NCBI GenBank assembly: GCA_941918925.1
Contig: OW799234.1
Location: 114,179,128-114,243,127, forward strand
Length of the DNA stretch: 64,000 bases
Source: Phyto melanocephala
Taxonomy: Eukaryota; Arthropoda; Insecta; Diptera; Rhinophoridae
Reading direction: 5' to 3'
The notes under the pieces are model-generated. The model saw nothing but the letters and a program-made list of their open reading frames with translations, did not search any database and was not told the DNA's origin. Positions 56,416 to 64,000 of this stretch are shown piece after piece; the first letter of the stretch is position 1, and every line of letters begins with the position of its first letter. A program made the position numbers and the translations under genes.

Positions 56416-57548
56416 CAACCTTTTATAAACTTTGTTGCTAATATCTGTGTATATACAAAATAATTTTCAAGCCCATACATATCTGTTAATGGAATGTCGT
56501 GTAAATATTGTACATCAGAGATGAAAAAGTTAATAATTTCTCTGTTATTTAGAGACTCACAACCTGCTGATTATTTACAATTTTTTTAATTCAGTTGTCA
56601 AACTAAAAATATCAAAAAGAAATCTTTCTATTCGTTCGCTTACCAATAGTTATGTATAAGAAATATTTAAACATTTATGGTGTTGTGCAAAATAACAAGC
56701 TGTGTGCAAGCAAACAAGCTGCTGTCTTAAATGAAATTTGTCTCTGAGGTATAAACCAACCTAAATTGCCACATAAAAAGGCTACCTTGTGCCGATAACT
56801 ACGTAGATAAGGTTGCGTGCACAGACTAATCTAATATATAATTTTATACAGTATTAATATATCGTTGGTCACAAATAGAAAGGCCCTAATTTAAATAATT
56901 GTGTTTTTACAGGAAAAGATATAAACGATGTATTTTCTTTTTGTAAATTAGCTTGTAAAACTGTCATTTTTGATACAAATGCATAAAAGTTCGATGTCGA
57001 GGTGTTTCTGTGCAATCAATTGTCATTTGAGCTGTTCCAAATCGTTCATTTCAGTGATCGCTAATTTTCGATCAATTTTCAAAAATTGACAAAAAAAAAC
57101 ATAACCATGTTCTAATAGGTGTACACAATGAACATGACATAAAAAAACACATATGTATAAACGAAAGAAAATTTGACATAAAAAAACCTATAGAACCAAA
57201 AGTTTAAGCGCTCAGTAAAATAACCGGATCATTTAATTCAATTAAACCAGTTCGTTTATCAGCATCACAGCTGTTATAAATAAACAGTCAACTAAAACAA
57301 AAGAACATGCCATAAAAACTCATACAGGTACATTTATGAGCGAACAATATTTGAGATCAAAAAGACCTGATGCAACAAACATTGAACAGAACGTTACTGA
57401 ACGAAAAGCGCTCAGAAAAATAACTGGATAAATTCGTTCAATTCGGTGATTCGTTCACTTTAATTCGTTCGTTCCTGAGCTGCACAGCTTTAATCATCAC
57501 TGTTTCAAATACATAAATGCACATTTGAATGTATTGGTTTAAAAATAA
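56416..57548. other. non-coding; loosely inverted GTTCGTT motifs at 57000-57490
   Basis: GAGCTGTTCCAAATCGTTCA near 57030 is loosely mirrored by TTCGTTCGTTCCTGAGCTGC near 57465, with repeated TAACTGGAT/TAACCGGAT between them. It may be an old TIR element but boundaries are not clear. Confidence 0.3.
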
Positions 57549-57684
57549 CCCAGCAAAAAAATCTGTGACAAAAAACTGAATTTTCAGTTGTTTAACTGGT
57601 GACGAAGTGATAAAATTTAGGTGAAAATACTAATGATTTTAACATTAGCGTGTCATTGGAGATCATGTGTTTACATGAATACAT

Positions 57685-57947
57685 GGGTGCTCCGGTGGAC
57701 TAGTCAGTACTGTGCTGGTCTGCTAGCTTAGGGGTTGCGGGTTCGATTCCCACCAGAGATTCTGAACTGGTCTGCTTCTCTTACTACTCTCTTCTATTAT
57801 CTTCCTATTCTAACTATTCTATTCATATGGAGCGCACAACATGCCAATTGGGCATAATTGCATATCTGTCGTGGGTTGGGGCTTTTTAGTGTCCCTCCTT
57901 TTCAACCTAACCTAACCTAATCTAACGTTACCTACATGTTTCATGTA
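57685..57947 (+). mobile_element. tRNA-derived SINE with CCTAA-rich tail
   Basis: A pol III promoter is evident: box A-like TGGACTAGTCAGT near 57696 and an exact box B GGTTCGATTCC at 57740-57750, spaced as in a tRNA. The head resembles a tRNA, but the acceptor arms do not pair, so it is not a functional tRNA gene. A non-tRNA body follows (GCCAATTGGGCATAATTGCA, GTCGTGGGTTGGGGC). The tail has CCTAACCTAACCTAATCTAA. Identical 12-bp flanks ACATGAATACAT (57673-57684 and 57948-57959) are the target duplication. Mobilisation would need a partner LINE. Confidence 0.85.
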
Positions 57948-58094
57948 ACATGAATACATTATTAAACTGCACTCCATTCTTATAATTCATGCATTTTTGA
58001 TGAGAAGCATGGGATGTTACATGGGTTGATTTGCTAGTTTACATGGATTGTTTGAGATATTTTCATGATGTTGCATTTATTGTTAAGCATATTA

Positions 58095-61038
58095 CACTGC
58101 TCTGCAGCAAAATCCTCCATTTAATAAAACTATGTGGACTATATGGATTTTGACGCGCTGAACTCAAATCCGGTGTCGGTTTTTTTCCATCAGATCTGGA
58201 TTTTTTTATGGGCGTGGCAAATTTTTCCCCCTAAATTAGTCAGGTACGGACACATATTTCCTTCTAACTCGAGAACCAGTCATCCGATTTTCAAAAATAA
58301 AACACCAAAATAAGTGTAACAAAATTGTATTAATTTTAGTGGAATACAATTTTTCTCTATCTCTTACCGTTTTGGAGTTATTTAGAAATTAATGGAGAAA
58401 AAACAATTTTTTCGTGCAAAATTCGTAATATTTTTTAAATTTAAAATGGAATTAAAAAAAATATAACGCAAATATTCAACATTACATTACCTTGGAAATA
58501 AAAAAAGCTATAAACCATAAAAATCGGTTAAAAAATGTAGATTTTACTGTCAATTTACCGCAGGTATCCAATATTGTAATGCAACCAGCCGTACATATGA
58601 TATATGTAACATTTCGTTAGGTGAGCAGGTAATGGAACTAAAGTACAACGGTATTTTACATAGTTCTTGGAATTAATATTTATAACAGTATTTTTCAATT
58701 ACCTGTGGTTTTAAATTAAGAAAATTAGGGTAGATTCTGGTATTTATTGTATATATAGAAGCTAATGGGCAATAAGTAAGTCACTTTTAATTTGAATATC
58801 GTGCGGTTAAAATCGGCAACAGTAAATAGATCTTATAGTGTACTTTGTTATTGTGTAAAGAAATAAAGCAATTAAAGAATCCACAAACGCTTTCATATTA
58901 CAAAATGTCAAGGATTTGTAACAAATCTCCAAATTTATTTTGTTACGTCTGTGGCGATCTAACTTTAAGTTCTAAACGGGAGACAATATCTTCCAAGGTT
59001 AAAGATGCTTATTGCCGTTATTTTGGGTTTCCTATCAATGATAGAGATAAAAATTGGGTCCAAAAATATGTTTAAGTAGCTGTGGTAAGTCCTTAAAAGG
59101 TTGGTTAAAAGGAAGTCATAAGTCTTTATGAAGCCGTTTATGAAGCCAGCGATTTGGAGTGAACCACAAAATCATCAAAATGATTGCTACTTTTGCCATA
59201 CTAAAATACGTGGGTTTACGAAAAAAACAAAAAATAAAGTTACATATCCAAATACTTTATGCATCAAATGACCAGTTATCCAGTTTACAAGTAAATTTTT
59301 ACCTCCATTGCCTCCTACAGACGATGAAGAAGATGGGCTTTCTGCAGCAACTGAATCCACTTACGCCAGCATGGGTGTTTCTTCGCATTCGTTTGTGAGT
59401 CCAACGAGTACACCTTATTTTCCGAATTAAACTGATATGAATAACTTAGTTTGTAAATCAAGGCTTTAAAAAAACCAAGTCTGAGCTTCTTGCATCCCAA
59501 TGAAAATGATGGAGTTTGGTGCAAACGGACGTTACATCTCTTACTTTCGAAATAAAGAACAACCTTTTTTGAGTTATTTCAGCAAAGAGGAATGTTTGAT
59601 ATTTTGCGATAACGCTGATGGACTTTTGCGACAACTGTGTTTCAGTCATAAATCTCAGGATTGGCGGCTTGTTATTAATTCATCCAAGACAAGTTTGAAA
59701 GCCGTTTTACTTCACAATGGCAACAAATTTCCATTGGTCCCACTCGCGTATGCAAGAAATATGAAATAAATCTATTGTAGCATGAAGATGATACTACAAA
59801 AATTAAATATTCACATTACTCATCGAATCTGCAGATTTGAAAGTCGTAGCAATGTTAAATGGATTGCAAAGTGGATATACTTACTAAGTTTTAATACTTC
59901 TTATGTAAATGGGATAGCCGCGCAAAAGAAAACCACTACAATGTTAAAATTTGACCGAAAAGAGTAAATTTTATTTCAGGAGAAAAAAAATGTAGCAGAA
60001 GAGCCTTTAACACAAAAGGAACAAACTCTTCTCTTCATATAAAGCTAGGCCTAATGAAAAATTTTGTCAAAGGAATGAACAAGGATGGTGAAGCCTTTCT
60101 ATACATTAAGAGCAAATTTCCTAGAATCAGAGATGCTAAAGTAAAAGAAGGCATATTTGTAAAATTGAAATTGAATGATGTGGACGATAGGGCATGGACA
60201 GCTTAAGCTACTTTTTTATTTTAATAATGTTTCCTAAATAAAAATTAATAATTATTAACAAACATTTTGTGTTATTTTAAATAAAATAGTCTGTAAATAT
60301 TTTGATTTTTTATTGTACATAATTTGAAGTTATCTACGGGTAACGATAGGGTGGGAGCTTTATGCGAGGCGTTGCTACAAAATTACAATCTGGCAAATTT
60401 TTTTGCTTGTATTTGTTTTTGTTGTACGAAAATAGATAGAAGTAAAAAGTTGCAATTCATTGATGCTACAAGTCGCTTTAGTGCGCCCACTCTGACGTTG
60501 TTTGCTGCATTACACATATTTGGTCAATATTGGGTACCTGCGGTAAATTTACAATAAAATCAACATTTTTTAACCGATTTTTATGGTTTATGGCTTTTTT
60601 TATTTCCAAGACAAGTAGCTCTCAGAAAAAAGTTTAAAATGTTGAATATATGCCTTATATTTTTTTTAATTCCATTTTTAAATTGAAAAATATTACGAAT
60701 TTTGCACGAAAAAATTTTTTTTTCTCCATTAATTTCTAAATAACTCCAAAACGATAAGAGATAGAGAAAAATTGTGTTCCAATAAAATAAATACAATTTT
60801 GTTACACATTTGTTGGTGTTTTACTTTTGAAAATCGGATGACTGGTTCTCGATTTAGGAGGAAATAAGTCTCCGTACCTGACTAATTTAGGGGGAAAAAT
60901 TTGCCACGCCCATAAAAAAAAATCCAGATCTGATGGAAAAAAACCGACACCGGATTTGAGTTCAGCGCGTCAAAATCCATATAGTCCACATAGTTTTATT
61001 AAATGGGAAGACAAAAAATTATTTTTTGCAGAGCAGTG
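58095..61038 (+). mobile_element. CMC-like DNA transposon with about 500-bp TIRs
   Basis: Terminal inverted repeats run from 58095 to about 58580 and from about 60527 to 61038. The termini are CACTGCTCTGCA and its inverse, flanked by TTA on both sides (58092-58094 and 61039-61041); TATT with one more base in each end also fits. Shared TIR landmarks are GGACTATATGGATTTTGACG, CAGATCTGGATTTTTTTATG and ATAAACCATAAAAATCGGTT. The centre has a broken transposase-like gene on the plus strand. CACTG ends with a 3-bp duplication suggest the CACTA/Mirage/Chapaev group; this is inference. Confidence 0.75.
58904..60205 (+). pseudogene. transposase-like gene of the DDCYFC / ERFHQDI family, broken, C-terminus absent
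   Basis: The order of segments is: MSRICNKSPNLFCYVCGDLT (Cys-rich start, CxxC), CSSCGKSL-like after a frame change, and AIWSEPQNHQNDCYFCHTKI (second CxxC). Then come TYPNTLCIK, LPPLPPTDDEEDGLSAATES (acidic linker) and GRYISYFRNKEQPFLSYFSK. The most conserved block follows: QDWRLVINSSKTSLKAVLLH, then NGNKFPLVPLAYARNMK. A degenerate HIKLGLMKNFVKGMNKDGEA and FPRIRDAKVKEGIF follow, and the frame ends near 60205. The FLGN...GERFHQDI end seen at 16.3 and 51.5 kb is missing. NSSKTSLKAVLLHNG may hold a catalytic residue region, but I cannot define the triad. Several frameshifts and stops make it non-functional. Confidence 0.8.
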
Positions 61039-61162
61039 TTATTTATGACAATTTTTTTCATTTAGGAATTCGTATAGAATGAATGCCTTTACACAATTTA
61101 TTTAGAAGTCTTGAAAATGTTATTCGCTTTGCACTACATCTAATTTTTTTTTGCTGGGTAAC

Positions 61163-63025
61163 GATGTTTTTTAATGTTTTGAGAACATATTTAAACTTGA
61201 AGTATTTGATATTATGAAAATACGATATGCCCTTGTCGTCTGAATGTATATTCTTAATGTATGATTTTTGATTAAAAAAGCCACGACATATTTGTTTATG
61301 GTTTTTGTTCTATGTATCAATGACCATGAAATAAAGTGCTTGTTTAAAATGCACAAATTTACATAAAACACTTTTCCTTTATATATTTATAAGTGTATGC
61401 TTATTTATATGTGTGTATATACAGTATGAAAATATAATATGCTGACAAGAAAAAAAAAACAATTAAATGAAATTTGTTGTTGTATAATAGTAGAAAAATT
61501 AAATAAAAAAGATTTTTCGCGGAACAAATGTTTGGCAAGAATCTTAAATTTCTTTTCTTTCTTCTATTTCTATTTCTTTTTTATAAAAAATAAAACAACT
61601 GTGAATTTTCGTAACCAAAATGTGCTTTCATATGTCTTTTTACTTTCTCGTTCTACTGCTTTTATGTGTATGTGGCCGCGAGTTGGTTTTTGATAGTTTT
61701 AGTTTGTTAGTTTAAGCCAAACCATTTGGCAGAATTCATTTCTCTTAATTTTTGTTTGTACTACATGCATGCGAACTAACAATAAACGAGAATTGCAAGA
61801 ACGGTGTCTGCATTTGTAAAGGCAGTATAAATATTTGGCGTCATCTAAGTGCATCATCGTCATCATTTGTTGCTGTTCTTATATAATTTTTCTTTACTTC
61901 GAATATTACTAACTAAAACAGCGAACAATATGGCGCCTTTTAAATTAGCCAACATCTGTTATTTTTCTTGCTTTCCTGCCTCTCAGTTCACTTTAATTTA
62001 CTTTTTAGCCCCTTCACTGCGTATAAAAATCGTATGAAATAAGTTTTGAAGTCAGTATAAAATAAAAAAGAGAAGCAAGGGAAGATTATGAGTCAAAATT
62101 ATGATGAATTTTGTATCTAGCCATGTAAACGACACAATGTACTTATTTGTTTGCATTAGTAACTGTGCTATTGAAGTTCACGTTGAGTTTGTACAAATTA
62201 TATATAATATTTATTATTTTTATAAAATAACAATGTTGAAATCAATTAGGAATACTTAGGAAAATTTTTTTTTATTTCTAAAAGATTATGATTTGTTGTT
62301 TGAACAAGGAACAAAAAGAAAGAAATTCGGTTTAACAACGTAAAGTAGTTTTAGCCACAAACAAGCTTAGGCTTCTATACAATCTTGTGTATTAACTTTA
62401 CTAAGAAGAAACGTTAATGCTTAAAAACCATGTCATTAAAAATACCTGTTAATGACAGTTTAATAAGCTCTCTAGAAAATTACACTGAATTATTCTTCGT
62501 ATTTGACGGCTGATAAAAAATACACACTTACACTCACTTGTTTGTATTTTATTTATGTCTAAACCTAAAGACAATTGAAGCTACAGGACTACAAATGTCG
62601 TTGATTGTAATCGTTGTCATGTACTCAGCTACTTAATTAAAAAGAAAATGTCATCAGCAATATCAGCGCTAACTTTAAAGCTCTTAGATGTAGAAATACA
62701 TATTTCACTTTTATAGACGTGTTGTTAATTAACTTGTTCTAAATATACTTTCATTGTTTAATATAGAGAAGAGACTTATTTATATAAAATTAAAGCCAGA
62801 CTTGTCATCATAATTTATATAAGCGATATTAGTTTTTTTTTATTTTTGATTTTATATTTAATTTTTTTAATTTGTGGCGGAAACAGGCGAAATCATGATA
62901 TTCGGCTTTAAATTGATTATTTTTTTTTCTGAAACTTTAAACTTTATTGCAGATTTGACTTGAGTCAATATTTCTTGAAACCAAATATATTCAGTTAGAT
63001 TTGCAACTTCATAATTAAATAATTC
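61163..63025. other. non-coding, no feature recognised
   Basis: AT-rich. The frames at 61439-61693 and 61849-62037 show only low-complexity composition. Confidence 0.45.
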
Positions 63026-63331
63026 GATGTAAGAAGGACACGGTTTTTTCGACCTACTCTTGCTTTACGAGCTATAACTCTCTTCCTAATATTCCGATTT
63101 AGCCCATTTTCAATACCAAACAAACCTTGTGTATAAGAAAGATTCTGGCAATTTGAGCTCCCTAGCTTTTTCGGTGAGACCTCTATCGTGCTTTCAACAT
63201 ACGGAAAGACGGACGGACAAAGATTCAGAATGTATATACTTTATGGGGTCTAAAATGGATATTTTGATGTGTTACAAACGGAATGGCAAAATGAATATAC
63301 CCCCACCATTTTTTTGGTGGCGGGTATAAAA
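63026..63331. mobile_element. TATACCC-type repeat, 5'-truncated copy
   Basis: It runs from GAAGGACACGGTTTTTTCGA through TTTGGTGGCGGGTATAAAAA, closely matching 40505-40838, with a short deletion in the CGGACGGAC region. Confidence 0.8.
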
Positions 63332-64000
63332 ACAAGTAAGAGCACTGTGCCCAATTTTAGATATTCTCCACTAATTTTGTGTACTTTTATAGCACAAAAT
63401 GTATTTTTTTGTTATTAATAGTAATCGCTATGGAATAATCTCTTTATACTAAAATATGTAGCACTTTCTTTGTATAACTTCGATATGCAAGTAAAATATT
63501 TTCGTATGTTTAACCTTTCAATGAAAGTGGACGTTAAGATAGGCGTGTCAATATAGTTTATGCTACTTAATAAACTAAGATATTTCAATATAATCCTTTA
63601 TTCCTCCAAAAACTTTGTTCATGGAGAAATTTTATAAATTTACCGTAAAGCGTTATATGGAAGGTAGGCGTTTAAATGGGCATATCACCATCATTTTTTG
63701 GCATTACAATGGCATTATCTAGAAAGTTATATATCCAGGAATTCATTATCACACCTCTTATTTTCTCGGTTTTATAAGATATTGAATTTATTAGCAGTAG
63801 ATTACGTGAAAAGTGGGCGTTATTGTAGGCGTGTCAAAGTAATTGCTGCTAACAAATTCAACTTAGGCATTTTAATGTAGAATCTTTGGTTCTTCCAAAA
63901 TCTGTGTCCATAGAGAAATTATATGAATTTGAAGTAAATCTCTAAATAGGAGTTAGGCATTAAAGTGGGCGTATAACCTAAATTTTTCGTTATTACAAGT
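63332..64000. mobile_element. TATACCC-type repeat, 5' part, running off the window
   Basis: It starts ACAAGTAAGAGCACTGTGCC directly at the end of the previous copy. It follows 37950-38090 and then 38584 onward (GAATAATCTCTTTATACTAA, CTTTGTATAACTTCGATATG), without the mariner found at 38092. It also holds repeated GTGGGCGTTA / AGGCGTGTCAA segments. The end lies outside the window. Confidence 0.8.

Larger units (their letters stand above)
57549..61162. mobile_element. ACCCAGCAAAA-ended element carrying a SINE and a CMC-like transposon
   Basis: The left end AACCCAGCAAAAAAATC and right end, reversed, TTACCCAGCAAAAAAAAA match the termini of the MITE at 35592-36012. Removing the SINE (57685-57947) and the transposon (58095-61038) leaves about 0.4 kb, the size of that MITE. 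The inference is a MITE that received two later insertions. Similarity of the internal sequences was not established. Confidence 0.5.

Noticed and set aside
57685..57760. tRNA gene
   Set aside because: Box B is perfect but the acceptor arms do not pair and the sequence continues into a SINE body with target duplications.
57917..57940. Telomeric repeat array
   Set aside because: Only about four CCTAA units, located inside a SINE tail; not a telomere.
58139..58230. Hairpin or regulatory palindrome on its own
   Set aside because: It is the outer portion of the long TIR whose partner lies at 60890-60995.

Overview
The window looks like AT-rich nuclear DNA of a higher dipteran fly, possibly a calyptrate such as a blow fly or house fly relative. 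The organism call is inference. It rests on base composition, long homopolymer and (CAN)n tracts, intron-like stretches, and fly-type repeats: TATACCC-ended dispersed repeats, Helitrons, many Tc1/mariner relics and jockey/R1-type LINE pieces. No bacterial or viral gene organisation was seen, and no rRNA, genuine tRNA gene or CRISPR array.

Only one host coding exon is well supported: 7288-8380 on the minus strand. It has an ATG, a signal peptide, a long low-complexity N/Q/S/D-rich region and a GTAAGT donor in phase 1. A leader with upstream ORFs runs to a splice acceptor near 8977, so much of the window to the right may be the first intron of this gene. Two weaker exon candidates lie on the plus strand: a 27-nt microexon at 43028-43054 and a possible last exon at 49819-50022.

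Most of the rest is transposable-element debris, often nested. At 0.6-1.6 kb a hAT-like element carries a mariner fragment. At 2.2-4.0 kb there is a TIR element packed with TCTGACAA motifs. At 9.6-12.3 kb three elements are nested. At 12.9-13.5 and 38.1-38.6 kb are internally deleted mariners of one family; the second has its empty site preserved in a related repeat at 63.47 kb. An R1-like RT relic lies at 14.8 kb. Two head-to-tail Helitrons sit at 18.0-19.6 kb and a truncated third at 45.3-45.9 kb. A collapsed R1-like LINE is at 25.6-26.9 kb, further mariners at 19.8, 30.1, 32.5, 47.7 and 53.5 kb, a piggyBac relic at 36.5-37.2 kb, a jockey-like LINE tail at 44.6-45.1 kb, another LINE tail at 53.8-54.4 kb and a tRNA-derived SINE at 57.7 kb.

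Two things stand out. First, 41548-42398 is a large inverted repeat whose arms each encode a full type I hammerhead-ribozyme motif with a palindromic stem III, the arrangement known from Penelope-like retroelements. Second, three loci (16.1-17.4, 51.1-51.7 and 58.1-61.0 kb) carry relics of one unusual transposase-like family. Two of them have recognisable ends: CAC(T/A)G termini, TTA target duplications and, in the largest copy, terminal inverted repeats of about 500 bp. I suggest a CACTA/Chapaev-like (CMC) affinity, unproven. All boundaries and similarities were read by eye without searches.
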